The notes: generated from the sequence alone by a model not told the origin. A stretch of DNA of 64,000 nt from an uncultured Vampirovibrio sp. (GCA_910578465.1 CAJTPW010000002.1:372001-436000), one strand, 5' to 3'; shown: positions 51,257-60,730, numbered from the stretch's first letter. Program-made: numbers and translations.

Positions 51257-52196
51257 CAGTCCTTTTTACAGCCCCGAACACAAACGGTGAGTACATTTTT
51301 ACGGCATTCATAACCCTTAAAACATTTTCAGGCTTTGTTATAATAATAAAACCCGCGCCCATATTGAATGTACGATACATTTCATCAATATCCGTAAATT
51401 CATTTAAAATCTCAAAAACTTCAAGTTTTGGCAATGCGCTTTTATCTAAAACTGCCGTAAGGCCGTCAGGTATTGTTCTTTCAAGGTTTGATAAAATACC
51501 TCCTCCTGTTATATTCGCTAAACCGGAAACCTGTCCTCTATCGCATAGTTTCAAAACTTCATCAATATAAATTTCAGTCGGGGCAAGCATTTTCAAGAAA
51601 TCTTCTTTGCCGATTTTTTTATCCTTATAAAGTTTTCTAACCAGAGAAAAGCCGTTAGAATGTATCCCGCTTGATTTTAAGCCGATTATAACATCGCCTT
51701 TGCAAACATTTTCCCTTTTAATTAAGCTGTTTTTTTTAACAAGCCCAACAGCAAAACCTGCCGCATCAAACAGCCCTTCTTTAATAAAATCGCCAAGCTC
51801 CGAGGTTTCACCCCCAAGAAGAGTGCAGCCGTATTTCGCCAAAAGCGAATGCAATTCGGTGATAAATTCAGCCATAACGCTAGCATTCAGCTTATTTACC
51901 GCTAAATAATCCAAAAAAAACAGCGGCCTTGCCCCGACACAGGCTAAATCATTCAAATTCATCGCTGCTAAATCCGCCGCCATTGTTTTATAGAGGCCGT
52001 TTTCAATAAGCGGAATGATTTTTGTTCCGATACCGTCCGTTGTTGCGGCAAGTGCGTATTCAGGCAAAGCAGGATGTTCGAAGATGCCTGCAAAATTTTT
52101 AAAGTTAGGAGATTTTAACCCCGAAAACAAAAAACTCGAGAGCATTTCAGCATTTTTCAGATTTACACCCGAATTTTCATAGGTATATTTTTCCAT
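51225..52196 (-). CDS. purM: phosphoribosylformylglycinamidine cyclo-ligase (AIR synthetase)
   Basis: The 323-aa enzyme closes the imidazole ring of the purine precursor. It has YALAATTDGIGTKIIPLI, AADLAAMNLNDLACVGARPL, LLGGETSELGDF and ITGGGILSNLERTIP, the PurM ATP-binding motifs. It lies 44 bases after purL and overlaps purN/D, in pathway order. Confidence 0.95.
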   Translation of the reverse strand: MEKYTYENSGVNLKNAEMLSSFLFSGLKSPNFKNFAGIFEHPALPEYALAATTDGIGTKIIPLIENGLYKTMAADLAAMNLNDLACVGARPLFFLDYLAVNKLNASVMAEFITELHSLLAKYGCTLLGGETSELGDFIKEGLFDAAGFAVGLVKKNSLIKRENVCKGDVIIGLKSSGIHSNGFSLVRKLYKDKKIGKEDFLKMLAPTEIYIDEVLKLCDRGQVSGLANITGGGILSNLERTIPDGLTAVLDKSALPKLEVFEILNEFTDIDEMYRTFNMGAGFIIITKPENVLRVMNAVKMYSPFVFGAVKRTDGNEKAMFRA

Positions 52197-52240
52197 TTGC
52201 TCCTCCCGCCCATATCATACCACAGTTTTAGCCCTGATTT

Positions 52241-54520
52241 TCAAACTTTTTCAAACTTCCGCTCGAGCGAATTTTGATAAATATCATTTAATTCAAGCGT
52301 TCTGATTTTTGTAAATCCAAAGTCTAAAACCCCTGTACAATCAGCCTTTCCAAGAATTTGATAAGGAATTTTATGCTTTTTAAGATACTTTTGCACATCA
52401 TTATCATTTTTCGTTGAAATTAAATATCTGCCCGTAATTTCAGCAAAAAGAAGGTCAATATCAGGCGGTAAAACCCCCTTAAAACCAATAGCTGTACCAT
52501 CTTTTAAAATATTGCAGGAATTAAACAGTATAACTAAAAGCGCACCCAAAAAACCGCCTGAGGAAACATCCTTACAGCCCTGAATTGCGCCACATTCAGC
52601 GAGTTTGAAAATTGCTTTTTTCAACTTCATTTCAAGCTCAAAATCAACAGTATCAATAATTCCGCCTTCAAAATCGAAAAATTCCTTCTGATATAAAGAA
52701 CCTCCCGTATTTAGATTTTTATCAAGTTTTTTGCCGATTAAAAATACTGTCTCGCCCGGGTTTAAAAGAGCATATAAAGGAGCTTTTAAGGCAAGTTTAC
52801 TCAACATTCCGATAACAGGCGCAGGATGTATTTTAATTTTCTTTTCCACTGCCCCGAAAGGTTTTGAAGTGTCGCAGGAGACGGATACAGCCTCCACTCC
52901 TTCATTATAGAATGATACATTCCCCGAAACCACAGGAATATTGAGCTTTTCAAGTGCGTCTTTCATTCCGTTTACGGTTTGAACAAATTGATATGCCACA
53001 TCGGATTTTTCGGGATTTGCAAAATTCAGACAATTTGTAATCCCGAGAGGCTCAAAGCCTGATGATACGGCGTTTCTATAGCTTTCAAAAACAGTGTTGA
53101 AAGCACCCTGATATGGATTTAAAAAACAGGCTGTTTCGTTTGAATCCATTGAAAAACCGATTACCTTGCCTTCTTCAAAGATGTGAAGCGGGCAAACCCC
53201 GAGGCTGTGGGAATTCTTCAGGGTCCTAACCCCTACGGTATTGTCATATCTTTGATATACAATTTTTTTACTTGCAAAAGAAGGGGAGGCTGCCGTTTTA
53301 AAAATAATTTCTTTTAAATTTTCAGGCTCATTCACATTTTCAGGCAGATTCAAACACTTCTTTTCAAGAATAGTAAGGTATTCAGGCTTTTTTAAATGCA
53401 GATTATACAAAACAGGGTTGGTTAAAACACGAACGTCAAGCTCTGCAAGCTTTTTACCGTTCATATAAAGACAATAAGCTCTTCCTTTCTTTGTTTTGCC
53501 GATAGTATCTGCATTTAACCCGTATTTTTCACAGATTTTATAAATTTCTTCAACACCACTTGAATTTGCCGTAAACACCATCCTCTCCTGAGATTCGGAG
53601 AGCATAATCTCATAAGGCTGCATATTTTTTTCGCGAAGCGGCACCTTTTCAAGATAAAGTTCAACAGAAACCTTACCCTTATCGGCCATTTCGGAAGTTG
53701 AACTTAAAAGCCCCGCAGCACCTAAATCCTGACAGGAAAATACGTTTTTGGATTTTAAAATCTCTAAAGTCGCCTCTATAACGTTCTTTTTAACATACGG
53801 ATCCCCTATTTGGATGGAAAGCTTGTCTTCTTTATTCCCCTCAAGCTCTTTTGAAGCAAAGGCCGCGCCAAAAAGCCCGTCCCGTCCTGTGGAAGAGCCC
53901 ACAAGAACAATATAAGAATTTGCCTTTGCGGCCGCCGTTTTCACTTTATCCGCCCTGCAAATGCCTGCAGCCATGACATTTACAATCGGAGAAAGATTGA
54001 AACATTTATTAAAACTAATTTCACCGCCAACGGTCGGAACACCTGTCGAATTTCCGTAGTCTGAAATTCCTTCCGCCACTCCGTTTAAGAGATATTTATT
54101 CCGTCTGATTGAAATTGTATCTTCATTTGAAACATTGCAACCGTCAATTAATCCGAATTTAAGGGAATTTAAAAGCGCAATCGGCCTTGCATTCATCGCA
54201 AGAATATCCCTCAAAATCCCGCCGATTCCTGTTGCTGCACCCTGATAAGGTTCAACGGCGGAAGGATGGTTGTGAGATTCGGTTTTAAAAAAGATAATGT
54301 GCCGCCCGACCTTTATGCCGCCTGAGTTTTCATCCCTATAGAGCGCTCCTTTGGATGGCAAAAGACCAAGATATTTTTTTGAATGCTTATAACCGCAATG
54401 CTCGGACCACATTGCAGAAAAAAGATAAAGTTCAAGCTCGTTCGGTATGCGGCCGAGACGTTTTGTAATTTCATTATATTCAAAACGGGAAATTCCTAAA
54501 TCTTTTAAGTTTGCGCTCAT
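52241..54520 (-). CDS. purL: phosphoribosylformylglycinamidine synthase subunit PurL
   Basis: The 759-aa small-type PurL works with PurQ and PurS to convert FGAR to FGAM. Motifs include MWSEHCGYKHSKKYL, TESHNHPSAVEPYQGAATGIGG, NSTGVPTVGGEI and CQDLGAAGLLSSTSEMADKG. ATG 54520 is chosen because AAGGGG lies upstream and because it overlaps the purQ stop by ATGA; a longer frame opens 69 bases earlier inside purQ. Confidence 0.95.
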   Translation of the reverse strand: MSANLKDLGISRFEYNEITKRLGRIPNELELYLFSAMWSEHCGYKHSKKYLGLLPSKGALYRDENSGGIKVGRHIIFFKTESHNHPSAVEPYQGAATGIGGILRDILAMNARPIALLNSLKFGLIDGCNVSNEDTISIRRNKYLLNGVAEGISDYGNSTGVPTVGGEISFNKCFNLSPIVNVMAAGICRADKVKTAAAKANSYIVLVGSSTGRDGLFGAAFASKELEGNKEDKLSIQIGDPYVKKNVIEATLEILKSKNVFSCQDLGAAGLLSSTSEMADKGKVSVELYLEKVPLREKNMQPYEIMLSESQERMVFTANSSGVEEIYKICEKYGLNADTIGKTKKGRAYCLYMNGKKLAELDVRVLTNPVLYNLHLKKPEYLTILEKKCLNLPENVNEPENLKEIIFKTAASPSFASKKIVYQRYDNTVGVRTLKNSHSLGVCPLHIFEEGKVIGFSMDSNETACFLNPYQGAFNTVFESYRNAVSSGFEPLGITNCLNFANPEKSDVAYQFVQTVNGMKDALEKLNIPVVSGNVSFYNEGVEAVSVSCDTSKPFGAVEKKIKIHPAPVIGMLSKLALKAPLYALLNPGETVFLIGKKLDKNLNTGGSLYQKEFFDFEGGIIDTVDFELEMKLKKAIFKLAECGAIQGCKDVSSGGFLGALLVILFNSCNILKDGTAIGFKGVLPPDIDLLFAEITGRYLISTKNDNDVQKYLKKHKIPYQILGKADCTGVLDFGFTKIRTLELNDIYQNSLERKFEKV

Positions 54521-55290
54521 TTTGCACCCCTTTTCGATAAATTTGCTTCTAAAACATCGAAAGCACAATGCTTTGCACTTTTTGAGCACAAAATTTCATT
54601 TTTTATAAAGTTAAATATTTTAAACCCGTCAGCATTCCCCAAAACCTTTGATACTGCCCTTTCAGGGTGCGGCATCATTCCAAAAACCCTGTTTTTCCTG
54701 TCATAAAGCCCTGCAATATCGTTTAAAGAGCCGTTTGGATTGTTTTTATACCTTAAAAAGACCATATTTTCTTTTTCAATCCGCTTTAATTCACTTTCAT
54801 CGGCATAAAAACAGCCTTCTTTATGGGCAACGGGCAGAATTATTTCTTCCGTGCCGCCCTGCCCCTGCAAATCCCCAAAAACGGGGTCAGGGTTAAAAAT
54901 AAGTCTTTCATCCCTTGAAATAAACCTTGTAGACACATTTTCAACCAGTGCCCCTGGTAAAAAACCCGCTTCACAGAGGATTTGAAAGCCGTTACATATC
55001 CCAAAAACAAAGCCTTCCCTGCGTTTAACATATTCTCTCAATGCAAGAACAGCAGGTGAAAGTTTTGCAAGGCGCCCTGCGCGAATATAATCTCCAAAAG
55101 AAAAACCGCCAGGAAGCACAATTAAATCATATCCCAAGAGATTTGTTTCCGTATGAAAAATAAATTTTGTCTCAAAACCTGCGGCATTAAGAGCAATTTC
55201 AGTATCCCTATCACAGTTTGTCCCTAAAAAAACGATAATTCCTGCCTTTAATTTTCTAAATCCAAACTTAAACCGCACCTTAAACCGCAC
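54517..55290 (-). CDS. purQ: phosphoribosylformylglycinamidine synthase subunit PurQ
   Basis: PurQ is the glutamine amidotransferase part of the FGAM synthase. The 257-aa product has IIVFLGTNCDRDTEIAL, LPGGFSFGDYIRAG, the nucleophile in FGICNGFQIL (about 100) and the His-Glu of MMPHPERAV. Only GTG codons are available as starts: 55290 and 55278, inside a tandem GTGCGGTTTAAG repeat that adds ~15 residues before the usual N-terminus. No clean ribosome site is seen; coupling to purS (11 bases upstream) is likely. Confidence 0.93.
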   Translation of the reverse strand: MRFKVRFKFGFRKLKAGIIVFLGTNCDRDTEIALNAAGFETKFIFHTETNLLGYDLIVLPGGFSFGDYIRAGRLAKLSPAVLALREYVKRREGFVFGICNGFQILCEAGFLPGALVENVSTRFISRDERLIFNPDPVFGDLQGQGGTEEIILPVAHKEGCFYADESELKRIEKENMVFLRYKNNPNGSLNDIAGLYDRKNRVFGMMPHPERAVSKVLGNADGFKIFNFIKNEILCSKSAKHCAFDVLEANLSKRGAK

Positions 55291-55301
55291 CTTAAATCAC
55301 G

Positions 55302-55559
55302 TTATACCGTTTCTTCAAAACTTAAGATCTCATACATTTCAACCACAGGGTTTATAAGCACCTCGCTACAAATGTTTTCAAGCTTTTTATCAGCCTCTTC
55401 TCTGTCACATCCTGTAATTTCAAGCTCGAAAAATTTGCCGATCCTTGTATTTGCATTATTTTCAAGCCCCATTCTTTTTAAAACTGCACTTACGGCCTCG
55501 CCTCTGGAGTCTTTTACCGTATTTTTAAGTTTTACAATCACTTTTGCTCTAAATTTCAT
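55302..55559 (-). CDS. purS: phosphoribosylformylglycinamidine synthase subunit PurS
   Basis: The 85-aa PurS bridges PurL and PurQ. It has KVIVKLKNTVKDSRGEAV and the FFELEITGCDREEADKKL segment, as in the family. It is the first gene of purS-Q-L-M-N/D. There is no visible ribosome site and a TATAGA box lies very close to the ATG, so the mRNA may be leaderless or the promoter may lie in the 66-base divergent gap shared with the Nudix gene. Confidence 0.9.
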   Translation of the reverse strand: MKFRAKVIVKLKNTVKDSRGEAVSAVLKRMGLENNANTRIGKFFELEITGCDREEADKKLENICSEVLINPVVEMYEILSFEETV

Positions 55560-55625
55560 AGGTTTATTCTATAATGAAAGAAAAATACTTTAAAGAGGCG
55601 GCACCCGAAAGATTTGGAGAAAATA

Positions 55626-56195
55626 ATGAAAGAAACCCTGTATTCAACCAAATTTTTAAATTTAATGGCTTCAAAACGCGAAGGCAAGGCGGATTGGGTT
55701 TATGCACACAGACCAAACGCAAAAAATGTCGTAATTATTGTTCCCGTTATACACAAAACAGATGGGGATTACACCCTCTTTTTAACAACAAAAAGACCTC
55801 CACTTACGGAAGAATACGGAGATGTAATCTGTCTTGAATTCCCTGCAGGGCTTGTCGGGGACGAAAACACCGAAGAAACAACCGATAATGCTCTCAAAAA
55901 AGAACTTCTTGAAGAAACGGGGTACGAAGCCGTAAAATTTGAAATAAAAGCAAGAAACCTTGTAACATCAGGCGGCATGACAAGTGAAAAATCCACCCTT
56001 GCAACAGCGGAAATTTTTGATACGGAAAAGAAGCAGATTCCCGTTGATGACGGCGGTGTAATTACAGACAGGATTGAAGTAAAAATAAAAGATGTGCCTG
56101 CTTTTTTAAAAAAAGCGGAGGCAAAAGGAATGTTTCTTTCGGCTCAAACCATTGCGGGGGTATATTTTTTATGGGATAATTTAAAAAAGGATTAA
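55626..56195 (+). CDS. Nudix hydrolase (ADP-ribose pyrophosphatase-like)
   Basis: The 189-aa product has a Nudix box around residues 75-100: AGLVGDENTEETTDNALKKE followed by LLEETGYEA, with the metal-binding Glu residues in place. FPAG before it and TSGGMTSEKST after it resemble the ADP-ribose pyrophosphatase group. GGAG precedes ATG 55626; an in-frame TTG upstream is less likely. TATAAT at 55569-55574 may be its -10 box. It lies 22 bases before the ABC exporter gene. Confidence 0.85.
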   Translation: MKETLYSTKFLNLMASKREGKADWVYAHRPNAKNVVIIVPVIHKTDGDYTLFLTTKRPPLTEEYGDVICLEFPAGLVGDENTEETTDNALKKELLEETGYEAVKFEIKARNLVTSGGMTSEKSTLATAEIFDTEKKQIPVDDGGVITDRIEVKIKDVPAFLKKAEAKGMFLSAQTIAGVYFLWDNLKKD

Positions 56196-56217
56196 GGAAT
56201 TTAAAGAGGAGCAGGGG

Positions 56218-58029
56218 ATGAAACTGGCAAAAACACAGGCAACAACAGCATTTAACTATGCATTTTTATCCAAAAGAATTTTCCCGTATATAAGGCCCTT
56301 AATCCCGAGAATGGCGCTTGCATTTATCCTTGCAATCCCCTTGGGGCTTTTGGACGGCGCTACGGCATTTGCCCTAAAACCCTATATTGACGTTGTTGTA
56401 AACGGAAATCCGATGATTATAAAAGGGTTTGAACTTACGAGAGATTTACTTGCAAACTTAATTCCATGGCTCATTGTGGCTTTTGCTGTTGTGCAGGGGC
56501 TTTTAAAGTATACTAACGCATATTTAACGGACTGGCTTTCAAATAAAATCTCAAATTCAATCAAAATTGACCTGTTTCAAAAATTAACAAGTCTTGATTC
56601 AAAGTTTTTTGATGAAAACTCTTCAGGAATAGTGCTTTCAAGGTTTTTAAACGACCCTGACGCCGCATCAAAAAGCGTTATTGATTCCGTTAAAACCCTT
56701 ATTACCTGTGCCACGGGCGCTATGGGCCTGATTGCCGTACTTTTGTATAACAGCTGGAAGTTGGCGCTTGTAGGGGTTGTGGTGCTTGTTATAGCGTTTT
56801 TGCCCGTTGCGATGATAAGAAAGAAGATTAAACAGGTTTCAAACGATACGATGGCCTTAACGGGCGGTATAAACACAAACTTTAACGAAACATACCACGG
56901 AAACAAGATTATGACAGGCTACAGACTTCAAGAAAGCCTGAACAATAAGTTTCACGGGCAAATTCAAAAATCTTTTGCGCTTGCAATGTCTCTAACAAAG
57001 CGTGTCGGGTGGATGTCACCGATTATGTATCTGATTGCAAGCATCGGCGTTGCAATTGTTATGCTTTTTGGAAACCATTTAATAATTTCAGGCGAAATGA
57101 CGACAGGAAGTTTTGCAAGTTTTATCACCTCTCTTCTTCTTTTATATAAGCCCATTAAAGATTTGGGGCGCACATTAACCAATTTACAAAACGTTTTTGT
57201 TGCAATGAGCAGGGTGTTTGAACTTTTTGATTTAACCCCCGAAATAACAAATATTGAAGGGGCAAAAGAACTTTCAGGAATTCAGGAAGGAATAGAGTTT
57301 AAGAACGTTTATTTTGAATATGAGGAAAACTGTCCTGTTCTTTTTGATGTATCTTTTAGCGTTAAAAAAGGTCAAACAGTAGCGCTTGTCGGAAATTCAG
57401 GCGGCGGAAAATCAACAATAGTAAACCTTTTACCAAGATTTTACGATATCAAATCAGGAAGTATAAAAATTGACGGGGCAGACATTCAAAGCTTTAGCCT
57501 ATACTCTTTAAGAGGAAACATTTCAGAAGTTTTTCAGGATAATTTCCTTTTCTCGGGCACCATAAAAGAAAATATTTTGATGGGAAAACCTGACGCAACC
57601 GAAGAAGAGCTGCAAAAAGCTGTTTGCGGAGCACATCTGGATGAATTTCTGCACACACTTGAAAACGGTGTCGATACTGAAATAGGAGAGCGCGGCACAA
57701 CACTTTCGGGCGGGCAAAGGCAAAGGGTTGCAATCGCCCGCGCAATGATTAAAGATGCACCGATTATTATTCTTGATGAAGCAACAAGTGCTCTGGATAA
57801 TAAATCGGAAGCGATTGTGCAAAAGGCGCTTGAAAACCTCATGAAAGACAAGACTGTTTTTGTAATTGCACACAGACTTTCAACGATTAAAAATGCCGAT
57901 AATATTCTTGTTATAAATGACGGAAAACTTGTTGAAGCAGGCACCCATGACGAATTACTCAAGATAGAAAGCGGTCATTATAAATATTTATACGAAATGC
58001 AGTTCCAAAATGCAAAAGCAGGGGTTTAA
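56218..58029 (+). CDS. msbA: MsbA-type ABC exporter (fused permease-ATPase)
   Basis: The 603-aa half-transporter has six membrane helices (about 25-320) and an ATPase domain (about 355-600) with Walker A VGNSGGGKSTIV, signature TLSGGQRQRVAIARA, Walker B IIILDEATSALD and the H-loop IAHRLST. This subgroup exports lipid A core or related lipids from the inner membrane. AAAGAGGAGCAGGGG precedes the ATG. The lipid substrate is inferred from the family; other lipids or drugs remain possible. Confidence 0.88.
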   Translation: MKLAKTQATTAFNYAFLSKRIFPYIRPLIPRMALAFILAIPLGLLDGATAFALKPYIDVVVNGNPMIIKGFELTRDLLANLIPWLIVAFAVVQGLLKYTNAYLTDWLSNKISNSIKIDLFQKLTSLDSKFFDENSSGIVLSRFLNDPDAASKSVIDSVKTLITCATGAMGLIAVLLYNSWKLALVGVVVLVIAFLPVAMIRKKIKQVSNDTMALTGGINTNFNETYHGNKIMTGYRLQESLNNKFHGQIQKSFALAMSLTKRVGWMSPIMYLIASIGVAIVMLFGNHLIISGEMTTGSFASFITSLLLLYKPIKDLGRTLTNLQNVFVAMSRVFELFDLTPEITNIEGAKELSGIQEGIEFKNVYFEYEENCPVLFDVSFSVKKGQTVALVGNSGGGKSTIVNLLPRFYDIKSGSIKIDGADIQSFSLYSLRGNISEVFQDNFLFSGTIKENILMGKPDATEEELQKAVCGAHLDEFLHTLENGVDTEIGERGTTLSGGQRQRVAIARAMIKDAPIIILDEATSALDNKSEAIVQKALENLMKDKTVFVIAHRLSTIKNADNILVINDGKLVEAGTHDELLKIESGHYKYLYEMQFQNAKAGV

Positions 58030-58091
58030 TTTTTCGGAAAAATTGCCAAACATTGTCTAGCCCATGATTAATTTCCGATTGATTGCACTCT

Positions 58092-58399
58092 AAATCCTGA
58101 AATGGAGAGGGTTTTGGTTGAAGGGACCGTAAAAGAGGCTTGAATGCGAAGGTTCAAGATTTCAACGGCAAATCATAAACGGGACCGTGTCCCTGAGGCC
58201 AAAACCCTTGGAATGGAAGGATTTCATTTATTGAACACCAAAACACTATTACAAATTTTATATGTTGTCGATTTTCTCGCTCCAAAGGTTTGAAAACAAA
58301 CACAGGGCGGTCTGTTGCACATCAACTTGTAATCAGAGAGATTTAAGTGACATGCTTCGCAACAGTGTTCTTATTTCAAACCTTCTGCACTCCAAAATC
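58092..58399 (+). ncRNA. structured repeat RNA, copy 3 (most complete, ~308 nt)
   Basis: Both domains are present. In the 5' domain P1 is AAATCC (58092-58097)/GGATTT (58219-58224) and P2 is AGGGTTTTGG (58108-58117)/CCAAAACCCT (58199-58208). P3 is GGGAC (58123-58127)/GTCCC (58189-58193), and the inner hairpin is CTTGAA (58139-58144)/TTCAAG (58153-58158). In the 3' domain P4 is GATTTT (58270-58275)/AAAATC (58394-58399) and P5 is AAGGTTTGAAA (58285-58295)/TTTCAAACCTT (58374-58384). CTGTTG (58312-58317) pairs with CAACAG (58360-58365). Stems end the element neatly on both sides. I know no family with this sequence. Confidence 0.7.
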
Positions 58400-58787
58400 T
58401 GCCAAGGATTGTTAAAGAGAGTTTTTAATTTTTGTTAATTAATGTAACAAAAACACTTAATTTTTGCATTCAAACGGCAAAAAACATTTTTCATCGTTTT
58501 TAATAGAGTGTACACAATACACGAAACCAAAATTAAACAACTCAACACGGAAATTCTCACATTTTATAAAACTAAGCATTAACAAACAAAACAACCCCTT
58601 AACAACACAAAATACTCAAATTATACCTAACACAAGAACACAATTTTAAACGCCAAATCCAATAACCATACACAAACGGACAGGCGTTTTTATTTTGCCC
58701 GAATATTAATTTATTTTGCCCGCACATTAAATTAATCCAAAAAAACTGATTTAAGCTTAAACCCAATAATATTACCGCCAGAACAAG
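58400..58787. other. AT-rich intergenic region with a G-poor stretch
   Basis: This 388-base gap holds no gene I accept. Bases 58561-58676 of the plus strand contain only about three G's, rich in A and C. A possible hairpin AACGCC/GGCGTT (58649-58688) ends in TTTTTATTTTG. An open frame of 61 codons from a TTG has no ribosome site and a low-complexity product. Confidence 0.5.
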
Positions 58788-59621
58788 CTATGCAGGGAGG
58801 CAAAGCCTGAATGTCGTTGTTTTCTTTGTGCTTTCAAACTCAAGTCTTCCGCCAAGAGCTGACGCAAGCTCTTTTGAGACACAAAGCCCTATCCCCGCAC
58901 CCTCTTTATTGTTTTTGGAATTTTCGTTTTTATTGCCTTCATCAGCGCTATTATGAGCGTTTAACATACTACCGCTTATATTTGAATTTAAAAATTTAAA
59001 AATCTTTTTTGCCTCAGCCTTGCTGATAAAAGAACCCGAGTTTTTAATTTCAAAATAAAATCTGTCATCTTGAACCCAGGAGGTTACATCGATTGAGCCC
59101 CCTTTGTTGGTAAATTTTACGGCATTGCTTACAAGGTTGTATAAAATCTGGTTAAATTTGGTTAAATCGGATATAATATTTGCCTGCATTAAAACAGGGA
59201 AAAGCGAAATATTTCTTTCTTCAAATTGTTCTCTAAAAACTTTTAGCACATCTTCTATGGTGTGCCTTGTTTCAAAGCACTGTCTTTTTACATTTATTTT
59301 CCCGTATTCAAGTTTTGCGTTTTCTATAATATCTAAAAGCAGGCACTTAAGCTGAAAAGAGCTTGTGCAGATATTTTCCACATATCTTTTTAATTCTTCG
59401 TGCAGCTGGCTTGAATTTTTTTTTAAAAGTTCGGCATAAGCAATAATACAATTTAGCGGGTTTTTAATTTCATGGGAAATGCTTGCCCTCACCTTCAATT
59501 TTGAAGCCTCTTCAAGGCTTTCCGTGCATGCATCCTGTTCTTTTGAATCGTTAAAAAGAAATTCCAAAATTGAATCACATTCTTTCAGTTTCAAGTTTCC
59601 AATCATTGCTTCTTTTGTCAT
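58788..59621 (-). CDS. orphan sensor histidine kinase
   Basis: The 277-aa product has an H-box SISHEIKNPLN with the phospho-acceptor His 50, a dimerisation helix pair to about 110 and a HATPase domain with N-box NQILYNLVSNAVKFT. The G2-like motif is GAGIGLCVSKELASALGG. The G1 box, normally D-x-G-x-G, reads NSGSF (194-198). A linker rich in Asn/Glu/Lys (about 220-240) lies before G2. There is no membrane segment, sensor domain or receiver, and no response regulator adjacent, so it is a cytoplasmic orphan kinase. Confidence 0.85.
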   Translation of the reverse strand: MTKEAMIGNLKLKECDSILEFLFNDSKEQDACTESLEEASKLKVRASISHEIKNPLNCIIAYAELLKKNSSQLHEELKRYVENICTSSFQLKCLLLDIIENAKLEYGKINVKRQCFETRHTIEDVLKVFREQFEERNISLFPVLMQANIISDLTKFNQILYNLVSNAVKFTNKGGSIDVTSWVQDDRFYFEIKNSGSFISKAEAKKIFKFLNSNISGSMLNAHNSADEGNKNENSKNNKEGAGIGLCVSKELASALGGRLEFESTKKTTTFRLCLPA

Positions 59622-59845
59622 AGTCCGACCTTTTTATACCATTCCGATATAAAAAGTCTGCAACAAATTAAAACATTTATGCACTACCCGAAGGGATAGT
59701 TTGGATGGGATTAAAATTTTAAAACCGTTTTTTATAAAATGTGCTCTAAAATGTATATTTTTGTAACAAAAGCTTCAGACTTTGGCTAAAAAGACCGATA
59801 GGAAGTTACAGGTACTGTTGTAAGAGCTTTTGGAAAATTAATAAA

Positions 59846-60730
59846 TTGGTCAAAAGCTTAAAGTCAAGAAAAGAGAATGCTTTGAATATAAATAATGCCT
59901 CTATTGTGGCTTCTGCAAACAACGAAATTGTTAAAAAGCCGAAAATAAAAACAGAGAGCGCAAGAGCGGAAAAAACAGAAACAGATACTGTTGAAAAATT
60001 CGATACGGATTTTATGAGTGCTGCGGATAGAATATATGGCAGAATAGGTAGCCTGAAAACAAACTATACTTCTTTAGACAGAATGAACGCCAGAAATGTT
60101 GTAAGTCTTGCAAGCAGCGCTATATGCAAAGGAAATGATATACACACAAGCCTTTCAAATATAGTATACAGATTTCAGGAGCAAATCAGCAGAATTCTTT
60201 TATCAGGTGGCACAAAGGAAGAAATTGAAAGCAAAATAAAAGCCATTGAAGATAAGATGAATGCAGCAGCAAAAGAAGCTAATGCAAAAATGGATATTCT
60301 TATCTCCCTTTCGGATTCTCTTTTTAAGCTTGGAAACATAGCACTCGATATGAAAAACAACGATATGAATTCATACAATGGAGTAGAATTCATAAAACAA
60401 TTAATTGAAAAGCTCGATACGAAGGTGGACGATTTTTCAAGGATAGAAACGAGTAAAGAAAAAATAAATGAAAAAATATCAAAAGATTTAGATAACATTT
60501 ACGGCAAAGAAAGTCGGGAGAAACTTGAAAAGAAAAAGGAAGAATTTGAAGATAAAACAGATGAAATAAAAGACGCCCTGCAAAATCCGAACATCACAAC
60601 CGAAGAGGCCAACAGACTAAAGGCATTGCTGGATTTATACATACATAGAATTGATGCCATATCAAATATTTTAGATATATTCGACCAATTTTCTTCAGCA
60701 CATTCTTCATCAGACACAAGTAAAGAATAA
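59846..60730 (+). CDS. hypothetical coiled-coil protein
   Basis: The product is up to 294 aa, Lys/Glu/Asp/Asn-rich and almost entirely predicted helix. The first ~55 residues look disordered; long coiled-coil stretches follow (EEIESKIKAIEDKMNAAAKE at ~120-140; REKLEKKKEEFEDKTDEIKD at ~225-250), ending SSAHSSSDTSKE. No signal peptide, membrane helix or known domain is visible. It must start at a TTG: 59846 (GGAAAA upstream) or 59882 (AAAAGAG upstream). It lies divergent to the histidine kinase and converges with the MlaE gene. I do not recognise it. Confidence 0.65.
   Translation: MVKSLKSRKENALNINNASIVASANNEIVKKPKIKTESARAEKTETDTVEKFDTDFMSAADRIYGRIGSLKTNYTSLDRMNARNVVSLASSAICKGNDIHTSLSNIVYRFQEQISRILLSGGTKEEIESKIKAIEDKMNAAAKEANAKMDILISLSDSLFKLGNIALDMKNNDMNSYNGVEFIKQLIEKLDTKVDDFSRIETSKEKINEKISKDLDNIYGKESREKLEKKKEEFEDKTDEIKDALQNPNITTEEANRLKALLDLYIHRIDAISNILDIFDQFSSAHSSSDTSKE

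Noticed and set aside
55574..55837. Alternative frame over the start of the Nudix gene
   Set aside because: The Nudix frame has the motif and a ribosome site; this one has neither.
58464..58649. Possible 61-aa gene after copy 3
   Set aside because: TTG start, no ribosome site, low-complexity Asn/Thr/Lys product in a G-poor region.
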